9,024 nucleotides of DNA from an uncultured Eubacterium sp. (GCA_900550135.1 URQO01000067.1:1-9024); one strand, 5' to 3'; counted from the first letter of the stretch, positions 1 to 7,202 are shown. Numbers and translations: made by a program. Notes: generated by a model not told the origin, from the letters alone.

Positions 1-29
1 ATAACATTAGATTATAAGGAGGTATAGCT

Positions 30-314
30 ATGATGAAGATGAACCTTCAGTTTTTCGCTCATAAAAAAGGTATGGGTTCTACAAAGAACGGTAGAGACTC
101 AGAATCAAAGAGACTTGGTGCTAAGAGAGCAGACGGACAGTTTGTTAAAGCTGGAAACATTCTTTACAGACAGCGTGGAACAAAGATTCACCCAGGCGTA
201 AATGTTGGACGTGGTGGTGACGATACATTATTTGCTACTTCAGACGGAATCGTTAGATTTGAAAGAAAAGGCAGAGACAAAAAACAGGTTTCTGTATATC
301 CGGTAGCTGAATAA
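30..314 (+). CDS. rpmA: 50S ribosomal protein L27 (bL27) with cleavable N-terminal extension
   Basis: This is a component of the large ribosomal subunit whose mature N-terminus reaches towards the peptidyl-transferase centre. The 94-residue product carries the family signature GSTKNGRDSESKRLG near residues 16-30, followed by the conserved RQRGTKIHPGVNVGRGGDDTLFA core. The first nine residues (MMKMNLQFF, followed by AHKKG) match the Firmicute-type extension that the cysteine protease Prp removes after the FF pair; this is known for Staphylococcus and relatives and inferred here. The start is the first of three nearby in-frame ATGs (30, 33, 39); AAGGAGG at 16-22 sits 7 nt before it, so 30 is preferred and 33 is possible. 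In related genomes rplU and prp precede rpmA, but that region lies outside the window. A hairpin terminator follows immediately. Confidence 0.97.
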   Translation: MMKMNLQFFAHKKGMGSTKNGRDSESKRLGAKRADGQFVKAGNILYRQRGTKIHPGVNVGRGGDDTLFATSDGIVRFERKGRDKKQVSVYPVAE

Positions 315-332
315 TTAAATTAAGACACTAGG

Positions 333-368
333 TAGGCTTCAAATCTTTTGGGATTTGAAGCCTATTTT
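333..368 (+). terminator. rpmA-obg intergenic hairpin terminator/attenuator
   Basis: A perfect 13-bp stem is formed by TAGGCTTCAAATC (333-345) and GATTTGAAGCCTA (352-364) with a 6-nt loop TTTTGG. Only four T residues follow (365-368) before the sequence turns A-rich. The stem is strong but the T tract is short, so this may terminate only part of the transcripts and lower expression of obg relative to the highly expressed ribosomal protein gene. It lies 18 nt after the rpmA stop codon. Confidence 0.8.
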
Positions 369-415
369 AAAATCACAAACAAAAGAGTTTTCTATTACAC
401 AGTAGGAGGGAAAAT

Positions 416-1699
416 ATGTTTGCAGATTTTGCAAAGATTTTTATACAGTCAGGAAAAGGTGGAGACGGACACGTTTCCTTTAGAAGAGAGATTTATGTAC
501 CAAACGGTGGTCCAAATGGTGGCGACGGTGGAAAAGGCGGAGACGTTATTTTTCAGGTAGATAAAGGACTAAATACATTATACGAATTTAGACATAAACA
601 TAATTTTAAAGCTGAGCCGGGACAGGAAGGCGGAAAGCAGAATAAAACAGGAAAAAACGGTGCAGACCTTATTGTAAAAGTTCCTGAAGGAACAATTGTC
701 AGAGAAGAAGAAACAGGAAAGATTGTTGCTGACATGAGTGGAGACAATCAGAGAATGGTTATTTTAAAAGGTGGTCGTGGTGGAAAAGGAAACCAGCATT
801 ATGCAACAGCAACAATGCAGGCTCCACAGTATGCCCAGCCAGGTCAGAAAAGTATGGAGTTGAATGTTACATTGGAGCTTAAAAGTATTGCTGATGTAGG
901 ACTTGTAGGTTTTCCGAATGTTGGTAAATCCACACTTTTATCAAGAGTAACCAATGCTGATCCCAAAATCGCAAATTATCATTTTACAACATTAAATCCA
1001 AACTTAGGTGTGGTGGATTTAGATGGTGGAAAGGGATTTGTTATAGCTGATATTCCCGGACTTATAGAAGGAGCTTCGGAAGGTGTTGGACTTGGACATC
1101 AGTTCTTAAAACATATTGAAAGAACGAAGGTTATTATTCATATGATTGATGCCGCATCAGTTGAAGGAAGAGATCCTATTGCCGATATTAAAGCAATCAA
1201 TAATGAATTAGAGAAATATAATCCGGATTTGTTAAACAGACCACAAGTTATTGCAGCCAATAAAATAGATGCAATTTATGGTGACACAAATGAAGTTATT
1301 GACAAAATCAAAGCTGAATTTGAACCGGATATTAAAGTTTATCCTATTTCAGCAGTTAGTGGTAAAGGTTTAAAAGAGTTGTTGTATTATGTAAGAACAC
1401 TTTTGGATCAGTTTGATGATGCACCTGTTGTATATGAGCAGGAATACAATCCTGAGGATTATATTATTACATCAGAATTGCCATATACAGTTGAAAAAGT
1501 TGAAGATGGATTGTATGCCGTTGAAGGGCCAAAGATTGAAAGAATGCTTGGTTACACAAATCTTGAATCAGAAAAAGGTTTCTTATTCTTCCAGAAGTTT
1601 ATGAAAGACAATGGTATTTTAGAAGAATTGGAAGAACTTGGTATACAGGAAGGCGATACTGTTAAGTTGTATGGTCACCAGTTTGAATACTATAAATAA
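416..1699 (+). CDS. obg: GTPase Obg/CgtA, 50S ribosome assembly factor
   Basis: Obg is an essential GTPase that binds the maturing 50S particle and is linked to (p)ppGpp and stress signalling. The 427-residue length is that of the Firmicute family with all three domains. The glycine-rich Obg fold spans about residues 1-157 (for example NGGPNGGDGGKGGDV). The G domain follows, with G1 GFPNVGKS at 165-172, the switch-region TT at 191-192, G3 DIPG at 212-215, G4 NKID at 282-285 and G5 SAV at 312-314. The C-terminal OCT domain covers about 345-427. An AGGAGGG ribosome binding site at 404-410 supports this start. The gene lies downstream of the rpmA hairpin, and I see no convincing separate promoter in the 47 nt between them, so it is probably expressed by readthrough. 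All catalytic motifs look intact. Confidence 0.97.
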   Translation: MFADFAKIFIQSGKGGDGHVSFRREIYVPNGGPNGGDGGKGGDVIFQVDKGLNTLYEFRHKHNFKAEPGQEGGKQNKTGKNGADLIVKVPEGTIVREEETGKIVADMSGDNQRMVILKGGRGGKGNQHYATATMQAPQYAQPGQKSMELNVTLELKSIADVGLVGFPNVGKSTLLSRVTNADPKIANYHFTTLNPNLGVVDLDGGKGFVIADIPGLIEGASEGVGLGHQFLKHIERTKVIIHMIDAASVEGRDPIADIKAINNELEKYNPDLLNRPQVIAANKIDAIYGDTNEVIDKIKAEFEPDIKVYPISAVSGKGLKELLYYVRTLLDQFDDAPVVYEQEYNPEDYIITSELPYTVEKVEDGLYAVEGPKIERMLGYTNLESEKGFLFFQKFMKDNGILEELEELGIQEGDTVKLYGHQFEYYK

Positions 1700-1777
1700 G
1701 AACTTTAATACTATGAATTGGAATATTTTAAAATAAATTGTAAAAAAATTATTCATATTTACAAAAGGAGACTTTAA

Positions 1778-2071
1778 ATGAACAGCAAACAAAGAGCTTA
1801 TTTAAGAAAAATTTCAGCTACTATAGATCCAATTTTTCAGGTTGGGAAATCAGCAGTAACACCTGAAATTACAGCTGCAATTGATGAAGCTTTGGAAAAA
1901 CGTGAAATTATTAAATTGCATGTACTAAAGAACTGTTTCTATGAGCCAAAAGATATTGCAGAAGTTTTGGCAGACAGAACAAGATCCAATGTTGTACATG
2001 TTATTGGGCGTAAAATTGTTTTATATCGTCCATGCAAGGAAGAAAAGGACAGAAAGATTATACTTCCATAG
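1778..2071 (+). CDS. yhbY: CRS1-YhbY domain RNA-binding protein (YhbY/YqeI family)
   Basis: This is a small single-domain protein of 97 residues, the usual size for the family. The E. coli homologue YhbY associates with pre-50S particles, which fits its place directly after obg. Visible family features are the N-terminal basic helix (KQRAYLRK), the IFQVGKSAVTPE loop at about 19-30, the helix with EALEKREIIKLHVL at about 37-50, and the C-terminal GRKIVLYRP strand at about 77-85. The conserved GxxG RNA-binding loop reads GKSA (23-26), so its second glycine is replaced by alanine. AAAAGGAG at 1763-1770 lies 7 nt before the ATG. A 78-nt gap separates it from obg and 40 nt from the next gene, all in one direction. 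Confidence 0.92.
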   Translation: MNSKQRAYLRKISATIDPIFQVGKSAVTPEITAAIDEALEKREIIKLHVLKNCFYEPKDIAEVLADRTRSNVVHVIGRKIVLYRPCKEEKDRKIILP

Positions 2072-2111
2072 CATATTTACAACATAAAATATTAAGTTTA
2101 ATGGAGCAAAA

Positions 2112-3296
2112 ATGAAAATCGGTATTTTAGGTGGAACATTTGATCCCATTCATAATGCACATATTTATATGGCAAAAAGGGCAATGGATGATTTAAAACT
2201 TGACAAGTTATATTTTATGCCGTCTCCATGTCCGCCCCACAAGGATAAAAATCATATAACTTCTGAAGAACATAGAGTTAATATGATAAAGCTTGCAATA
2301 AATGACTATAAAAATTTTGAATTATCGGATTTTGAACTTAAAAATAATTTAAGTTATACAGCAGATACATTAACTGCATTAAAAAAAGTTCATAAAAATG
2401 ACAGTTTATATTTTATAATTGGTGGAGATTCAGCTGCAAGTTTTACAAGTTGGTATCATCCTGATGTTATCCTTTCAAATGCTAATCTTGTGATTATTAA
2501 CAGAAAAGATGAAAACAGTTCTGAAATAGAGAAAATTGCAAAAAAAATTGAGAAAGAATTTTCAAAAAAAGTGTATTTAATTAAAGGACTTGAATCTGAT
2601 ATATCCTCAACATTTATTAGAACTAATCAGTTAGAACAAATTAAGGATATGGTAGATTCTAAAGTTTTTAATTACATTCAAAATCATAAACTTTATACGA
2701 CAAATTATAATAGGGCCTGGTCAGTTAGTAAAATTAAGACTGATTTAAAACAGGTTTTAAAACCATCAAGATATGAGCATACATTAGGAGTTGCAGATAC
2801 TGCAAAAAAAATGGCTGAAGTTTATGGAGTCAATCCAAACAAAGCATATCTGGCAGGGATTTTACACGATTGTGCAAAATATTATACAGACGAAGAATTA
2901 CTTAAATGTTGCAAAGAAAACAATATTGTTGTAACAAAATACGAAAATATTGCACCATATCTTTTACATGGTAAAGTTGGTGCTTATGTTGCGTTAAAAA
3001 AATATGGCATAGAAGAAACTGAAATATTAGATGCCATAAAATGGCATACTACCGGAAAAGAAAATATGACTGTATTGGAACAAATTATTTTCTGTGCGGA
3101 TTACATTGAGCCAAACAGGACTAAACAGCCTCATCTTTTATATTTAAGAGATATTGCCATGAAGGATTTAGATTTGCTTACTTATAGTATATTAAAAGAT
3201 ACTTTAGAATATCTTAAGTCAAAAAAATGTATAATTGATGATTATACACAACAGGCGTATAAGTATTATAAAAACAAATTAGGAGAATTATTATGA
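2112..3296 (+). CDS. nadD-yqeK: Fused nicotinate-nucleotide adenylyltransferase (NadD) / YqeK HD-domain Ap4A hydrolase
   Basis: Two enzymes that are separate neighbouring genes in B. subtilis are encoded here as one uninterrupted 394-residue ORF. The NadD half (about 1-195) makes nicotinate adenine dinucleotide from NaMN and ATP in NAD synthesis. It has GGTFDPIHNAH at 7-17 (nucleotidyltransferase motif, here HNAH rather than HxGH), PCPPHKD near 39-45 and ISSTFIR at 164-170. The YqeK half (about 205-394) has the HD metal-site residues H223 (RYEHT), H252-D253 (LHDCAK), H286 (LLHGK), H312 (KWHTTG) and D330 (FCADYIEPNR). YqeK proteins are known as symmetrical diadenosine tetraphosphate hydrolases. 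There is no internal ATG with a ribosome binding site at the junction, so a single bifunctional chain is the simplest reading. The upstream GGAG at 2103-2106 is a modest ribosome binding site. The stop overlaps the rsfS start by 4 nt (ATGA). Confidence 0.93.
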   Translation: MKIGILGGTFDPIHNAHIYMAKRAMDDLKLDKLYFMPSPCPPHKDKNHITSEEHRVNMIKLAINDYKNFELSDFELKNNLSYTADTLTALKKVHKNDSLYFIIGGDSAASFTSWYHPDVILSNANLVIINRKDENSSEIEKIAKKIEKEFSKKVYLIKGLESDISSTFIRTNQLEQIKDMVDSKVFNYIQNHKLYTTNYNRAWSVSKIKTDLKQVLKPSRYEHTLGVADTAKKMAEVYGVNPNKAYLAGILHDCAKYYTDEELLKCCKENNIVVTKYENIAPYLLHGKVGAYVALKKYGIEETEILDAIKWHTTGKENMTVLEQIIFCADYIEPNRTKQPHLLYLRDIAMKDLDLLTYSILKDTLEYLKSKKCIIDDYTQQAYKYYKNKLGELL

Positions 3297-3640
3297 CATC
3301 AAAAGAACTTGCAAAAATTGCATATAATGCATTAGATGACAAAAAAGGATGCAATATTAATGTCATTGATATATCAGAGATTTCTACAATTGCAGATTAT
3401 TTTGTAATTGCAGGAGGAACAAATGACAATCACGTAAAGGCTTTGGCTGACAATGTTCAGGAAGAACTTTATAAGGCAGGCTTTAATGCAAAAAATATTG
3501 AAGGATATGACAATGCAAAATGGATTTTAATGGATTTTGCTGATATAATTGTTCATGTATTTAATGAAGAAGAAAGATTGTTTTATGATTTGGAAAGAAT
3601 CTGGCGTGATGGTAAATACGTTGAAGGAACAGATTTATAA
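3293..3640 (+). CDS. rsfS: Ribosomal silencing factor RsfS
   Basis: RsfS (formerly DUF143/YqeL/YbeB) binds uL14 on the 50S subunit and blocks joining to the 30S, lowering translation when nutrients run short. The 115-residue product has the family hallmarks STIADYFVIAGGTNDNHVKA (about 31-50), GYDNAKWILMDFADIIVHVF (71-90) and FYDLERIW (97-104). The start overlaps the stop of nadD-yqeK as ATGA, and AGGAGA at 3281-3286 lies inside the upstream gene, so translation is probably coupled. In many Firmicutes an LCP-family (LytR-like) gene lies between yqeK and rsfS; it is absent here. Confidence 0.96.
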   Translation: MTSKELAKIAYNALDDKKGCNINVIDISEISTIADYFVIAGGTNDNHVKALADNVQEELYKAGFNAKNIEGYDNAKWILMDFADIIVHVFNEEERLFYDLERIWRDGKYVEGTDL

Positions 3641-3650
3641 GGAGTAAAAT

Positions 3651-4958
3651 ATGTGGGCATACGAAAGCGTTTTTTATCAGATTTATCCATTGGGATTTTG
3701 CGGTGCACCTTTTGAAAATGACGGTGTGTTGACTCATCGTATCTCAAAAATACATCAGTGGATACCACACATAAAAAAAACAGGTGCTAATGCAATTTAT
3801 TTTTCGCCATTATTTGAATCTGACACACATGGATATAATACAAGAGACTATAAAAAAATAGATGTAAGATTAGGCGATAATGAGGATTTTAAAACATTAT
3901 GCAGTGACTTACACTCAAATGATATAAAAGTAGTTTTAGATGGTGTTTTTAATCATGTAGGACGTGGTTTCGAGCCATTTCTTGATGTAGTAAGAAACAG
4001 GGAGAATTCGAGATACTTAAACTGGTTTCATATAGATTTAAATGGCAATTCAAACTATAATGACGGTTTATGGTATGAAGGCTGGGAAGGTAACTATGAT
4101 TTAGTTAAGCTTAATTTGAATAACAATGAAGTGGTAGAATATCTCCTTGATACAGTGTCTTTTTGGATAAAAGAATTTGATATTGATGGAATCAGACTTG
4201 ATGTGGCTTATTGTCTCGACTTTGAATTTTTAAAAAGACTTAGACATCATGTTGATTCATTAAAAGATGATTTCTTTTTGGTTGGAGAAATGCTTCACGG
4301 TGATTACAACCAGAGAATGAATGATGAAATGTTAAACTCTGCTACAAATTATGAATGTTATAAGGGACTTTATTCAAGTTTTAACAGTATGAATATGTTT
4401 GAAATAAATCATTCATTACTTCGTCAGTTTGGACCTGAACAATGGACTTTATACAAAGGAAAACATTTGCTGTCTTTTGTTGACAATCATGATGTAACCC
4501 GTGTAGCAAGTATTTTGACAAATGAAAATCATCTGCCATTAATATATGGATTGATGTTTGGTATGCCTGGTATACCTTGTGTTTATTACGGAAGTGAATG
4601 GGGAGAAAAAGCGGACAAGTCACAGGGAGACCCTGCACTACGTCCAAGTTTTGAAGCACCTGTATTTAATGAATTAACAGATTATATTTCAAAACTTGCA
4701 ACTGCAAAAAAAGAAAGTATGGCTCTTAATTATGGAGATTTTTCTTCAACATTACTTACTAATATGCAATGTATTTTTAAGAGACATGTTGATGAAGAAA
4801 CAGTGTATGTATGTATAAATGCAGATGAAACTGACTTTGATGCATATTGTGAGATAAAAAATGGCACATATATAGATTTAATTACAAAAGAATCAATAGA
4901 AATAGGAGAATGTTTTAAAATGCCGGGATATAGTGCATTTTATTTAAAACATATTTAA
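3651..4958 (+). CDS. Cytoplasmic GH13 alpha-amylase-family glycoside hydrolase (neopullulanase/cyclomaltodextrinase-like)
   Basis: This is a retaining alpha-glucan hydrolase of 435 residues with a (beta/alpha)8 barrel. The GH13 regions are present: I DGVFNH (97-102), II GIRLDVAY (180-187, nucleophile D184), III VGEM (211-214, acid/base E213) and IV FVDNHD (276-281, transition-state stabiliser D281). The LVKLN segment (151-155) resembles the MPKLN region V of cyclomaltodextrinases and neopullulanases. A small C-terminal beta domain covers about 365-435. There is no signal peptide and no N-terminal CBM34-like domain, so it should act inside the cell on imported or stored maltodextrins or glycogen-derived oligosaccharides; the exact substrate cannot be read from the sequence. 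The ribosome binding site AAGGAG (3639-3644) overlaps the rsfS stop codon and the gap is only 10 nt, so it is likely the last gene of the same transcript. Confidence 0.9.
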   Translation: MWAYESVFYQIYPLGFCGAPFENDGVLTHRISKIHQWIPHIKKTGANAIYFSPLFESDTHGYNTRDYKKIDVRLGDNEDFKTLCSDLHSNDIKVVLDGVFNHVGRGFEPFLDVVRNRENSRYLNWFHIDLNGNSNYNDGLWYEGWEGNYDLVKLNLNNNEVVEYLLDTVSFWIKEFDIDGIRLDVAYCLDFEFLKRLRHHVDSLKDDFFLVGEMLHGDYNQRMNDEMLNSATNYECYKGLYSSFNSMNMFEINHSLLRQFGPEQWTLYKGKHLLSFVDNHDVTRVASILTNENHLPLIYGLMFGMPGIPCVYYGSEWGEKADKSQGDPALRPSFEAPVFNELTDYISKLATAKKESMALNYGDFSSTLLTNMQCIFKRHVDEETVYVCINADETDFDAYCEIKNGTYIDLITKESIEIGECFKMPGYSAFYLKHI

Positions 4959-5026
4959 TATTTAATTAATATTATTTTTGTATAGTAACATAAGTGAATA
5001 AATATTTTTTGAAAGGAAGTGCTATT

Positions 5027-6298
5027 ATGGCAAGAGAGATGGTTCCTGTAACTTTGCTTACAGGATATTTAGGCGCAGGAAAAACTACATTATTAAATCA
5101 GGTACTTACAAATCAGAAAGGTTATAAGATAGCTGTCATTGTAAACGACATTGGAGAAGTAAATGTTGATGCATCACTTATTGCAAAGGGAGGTCAGGCA
5201 ACGTTGCAGGACAACCTTGTTCCATTACAAAATGGATGCATCTGTTGTACTCTTAGCAATGATTTAATTAATCAGATTATAGATTTGGTTCAGACAGGAA
5301 AATTTGATTATATTTTAATTGAGGCAAGTGGTATTTGTGAGCCTATTCCAATAGCACAGTCTATTTGTATGCTGGATGGTTCTTATGACAGAAGAGCAAA
5401 GCTTGCAAGACTTGACAACATTGTTTCTATAGTAGACGTTGCCAGAATGGCAGACGAATTTGGATGTGGAGACAATCTTGTGAAAGAGGATATTGACGAA
5501 GAAGATATTGAAAATCTTTTAATTCAGCAGATTGAATTTTGCAATACAATTATTTTAAATAAAGTTGACACTGTTACACCTGACCAACTTGCAAAAGTTA
5601 AGGCAATTATAAGAACACTACAGCCTAAGGCAGTTATGTTTGAAACTAATTATGGTGAAATTGATGTTGATGAAATCTTAAATACAAAGAGATTTGATTT
5701 TGAACAGGCAAGCATGTCAGCAGGATGGATTCAGGAATTAGAAGCATTTGATAATGAAGAAAATCATGACGAAGATGACCACGAGGGACATGATCACGAG
5801 CATGAACATCATGACCATGAGGAACATGATCACGAACATGAACATCATGACCACGAGGAACATGATCACGAGCATAAAGAACATGGACACCACCATCATC
5901 ACCATCACCATCACGGCGAAGGTGAAGTTGAAGAATATGGCATTGGTACATTTGTTTATTATAGAAGAAAACCCTTTGCTAAAGAAAAATTTGAAGATTG
6001 GCTTGATGAAATGCCAAAGACAATTATTAGAGCAAAAGGTATTATATGGGCTGCTGAGAACAACAATGATGCATATATGTTCGAACAGGCTGGCAAACAG
6101 ATAAATATTAGCAATGCAGGTCAATGGGTTGCAACAGCTCCACGAAAAGTTCGAGCAAAAATGATGAAGGAAGATCCTACTCTTGTAAACGATTGGGATG
6201 AAGAAGTAGGAGACAGAATGATTAAGGTTGTATTTATTGGTCATAACATGGATAAAGAATCTATAATTGAAAGCCTTGATAAGTGTCTTGCATATTAA
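5027..6298 (+). CDS. COG0523/CobW-family GTPase with histidine-rich metal-binding loop
   Basis: This is a SIMIBI-class G3E GTPase of the COG0523 family, whose members insert or deliver metals (Zn, Co and others). The 423-residue product has Walker A GYLGAGKTT (13-21), the metal-binding CICC motif (C71, C73, C74), ILIEASG (97-103) and the NKVD guanine-specificity motif (178-181). A histidine-rich linker at 247-296 contains 27 histidines, ending in nine consecutive ones (288-296). The CobW C-terminal domain covers about 303-422. The start is the ATG at 5027 with AAGGAAG (5013-5019) 7 nt upstream. An in-frame GTG at 4994 would add 11 residues but has no ribosome binding site. The metal is not determined by sequence; zinc is a common choice for such proteins and is inference only. 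No Zur-like palindrome was seen in the 68 nt upstream. It stands downstream of the GH13 gene and upstream of a strong terminator. Confidence 0.92.
   Translation: MAREMVPVTLLTGYLGAGKTTLLNQVLTNQKGYKIAVIVNDIGEVNVDASLIAKGGQATLQDNLVPLQNGCICCTLSNDLINQIIDLVQTGKFDYILIEASGICEPIPIAQSICMLDGSYDRRAKLARLDNIVSIVDVARMADEFGCGDNLVKEDIDEEDIENLLIQQIEFCNTIILNKVDTVTPDQLAKVKAIIRTLQPKAVMFETNYGEIDVDEILNTKRFDFEQASMSAGWIQELEAFDNEENHDEDDHEGHDHEHEHHDHEEHDHEHEHHDHEEHDHEHKEHGHHHHHHHHHGEGEVEEYGIGTFVYYRRKPFAKEKFEDWLDEMPKTIIRAKGIIWAAENNNDAYMFEQAGKQINISNAGQWVATAPRKVRAKMMKEDPTLVNDWDEEVGDRMIKVVFIGHNMDKESIIESLDKCLAY
5789..5875 (+). repeat. 36-nt in-frame tandem repeat encoding the His/Asp/Glu-rich loop
   Basis: Two full copies (5789-5824 and 5825-5860) and a 15-nt partial third copy (5861-5875) each begin CATGATCACGA. 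The full copies encode HDHEHEHHDHEE and differ at only two synonymous third positions. A run of nine His codons follows at 5888-5914. The repeat keeps the reading frame, so slippage would change loop length by 12 residues without breaking the gene. Confidence 0.9.
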
Positions 6299-6352
6299 GA
6301 ATAAATTTTTGATAAAATAGATTAATTGTAAAAATAAATTAAATAAAATAGC

Positions 6353-6398
6353 AAAAAAACTGCACTTAAATATTATTAACGATTTAAGTGCAGTTTTT
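6353..6398. terminator. Bidirectional intrinsic terminator between convergent genes
   Basis: ACTGCACTTAAA (6359-6370) pairs perfectly with TTTAAGTGCAGT (6383-6394) across a 12-nt loop. The stem extends through the flanking A tract (6353-6359) and T tract (6394-6398). Because it has T-rich 3' flanks on both strands, it can end both the + strand GTPase transcript and the - strand lexA transcript. Confidence 0.92.
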
Positions 6399-6437
6399 AT
6401 AAATTGTAAAATAAATTATATGAAGATTAAAATATTC

Positions 6438-7055
6438 TTAGCAAATATTTTTTCTATACAAAGAACGTACTTTTCCAACTATAATACAGTCATTAACAAT
6501 GATAGGATCCATAAAATCATTTTCCGGCTGTAATCTGATATGCCCGTCTTCTTTAAAGAAACGTTTTACTGTAACAGAGTCATCTATTAAAGCAACAACA
6601 ATATCTCCATTATGGGCAGTTTCAACCTTTTCAACAATAATATAATCCCCGTCTAAAAATCCTATATTAATCATACTTTCGCCATGTACTTCTAAGATAT
6701 ATAGTTGACTATTTGGTAAAAATTCAGCAGGTAAAGCAAAATAATCAACTATATTTTCAACTGCAAGTAATGGCTCTCCGGCAGCAACTCTGCCTAACAC
6801 AGGAATACTTGTCATTTCTCTACGTGATAAATTGAACTGTTCATCAACAATTTCAATAGCACGTGGTTTTGTAGGATCGCGTCGGATATATCCATTTTCT
6901 TCTAAAGTATTGAGATGAGAATGAACAGAAGAAGTAGAGCGAAGTCCTACCTTCTCACATATTTCTCTAACTGTAGGTGGATATCCTTTTAATAAAATCT
7001 CATCTTTTATGTAATCTAAAATCTGTAATTGTTTCTCGCTAATTTTTCCAGGCAT
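6438..7055 (-). CDS. lexA: SOS response repressor LexA
   Basis: LexA represses DNA-damage genes and cleaves itself when stimulated by RecA filaments. The 205-residue product has an N-terminal winged helix-turn-helix (about 1-70; TVREICEKVGLRSTSSVHSHL forms the recognition region), a hinge, the Ala92-Gly93 cleavage site (VAAGEP, 90-95) and the S24-type catalytic dyad Ser127 (GESM) and Lys164 (VTVKRFF). All key residues are present, so it should be active. GGAGGT on the - strand (7061-7066) lies 5 nt before the start. It is transcribed divergently from a LysM-protein gene, as lexA and yneA are in B. subtilis. LexA-box-like sites in the shared region suggest it controls that neighbour and possibly itself. 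Confidence 0.97.
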   Translation of the reverse strand: MPGKISEKQLQILDYIKDEILLKGYPPTVREICEKVGLRSTSSVHSHLNTLEENGYIRRDPTKPRAIEIVDEQFNLSRREMTSIPVLGRVAAGEPLLAVENIVDYFALPAEFLPNSQLYILEVHGESMINIGFLDGDYIIVEKVETAHNGDIVVALIDDSVTVKRFFKEDGHIRLQPENDFMDPIIVNDCIIVGKVRSLYRKNIC

Positions 7056-7116
7056 ATGTGACCTCCAAATCTGTAATATGTTATGTGATTTTTTTAATAT
7101 CTATTTTTAAAAAATA

Positions 7117-7156
7117 AATGCGGGTTTATTTAAAAAGTAGTAGAAAAACCTGCATT
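7117..7156 (-). promoter_or_regulatory. Terminator-like hairpin in the lexA 5' leader
   Basis: On the - strand AATGCAGGTTT pairs with AAACCCGCATT (11 bp, including one G-U pair; + strand arms 7117-7127 and 7146-7156) around an 18-nt loop, and is followed by TATTTTTT. This looks like an intrinsic terminator placed between the predicted lexA promoter and the lexA start, about 60 nt before the ATG. It may act as an attenuator or a stabilising leader structure, or it may end an upstream - strand transcript. No ligand-binding fold was recognised. Confidence 0.5.
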
Positions 7157-7202
7157 AAAAATTAAATAAAAAAAATGTGAAAATAATAAAAAAATATTCT
7201 TT

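Noticed and set aside
1700..1777. Promoter between obg and yhbY (TTGGAA with a distant TAAAAA)
   Set aside because: The match is weak and expected by chance in AT-rich DNA.
4381..4659. Open frame on the - strand inside the GH13 gene
   Set aside because: It is fully within a gene with intact catalytic motifs on the other strand, and has no recognisable domain.
4994..5026. GTG start that would extend the COG0523 GTPase by 11 residues
   Set aside because: No ribosome binding site precedes it, while the ATG at 5027 has AAGGAAG at good spacing and begins just before the conserved GTPase strand.
4959..5026. Promoter or Zur operator upstream of the COG0523 GTPase
   Set aside because: The region is AT-rich with a TATAGT at 4981 but no matching -35 and no TCGTAAT-type palindrome; not supportable.
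5789..5875. 36-nt repeats resembling CRISPR repeat length
   Set aside because: The copies are directly adjacent with no spacers and lie in frame inside a coding gene.
5646..6244. Long open frames on both strands across the histidine-rich region
   Set aside because: They are by-products of the repetitive CAT/GAC/GAA codons in the real gene; they show no family motifs and no ribosome binding site.
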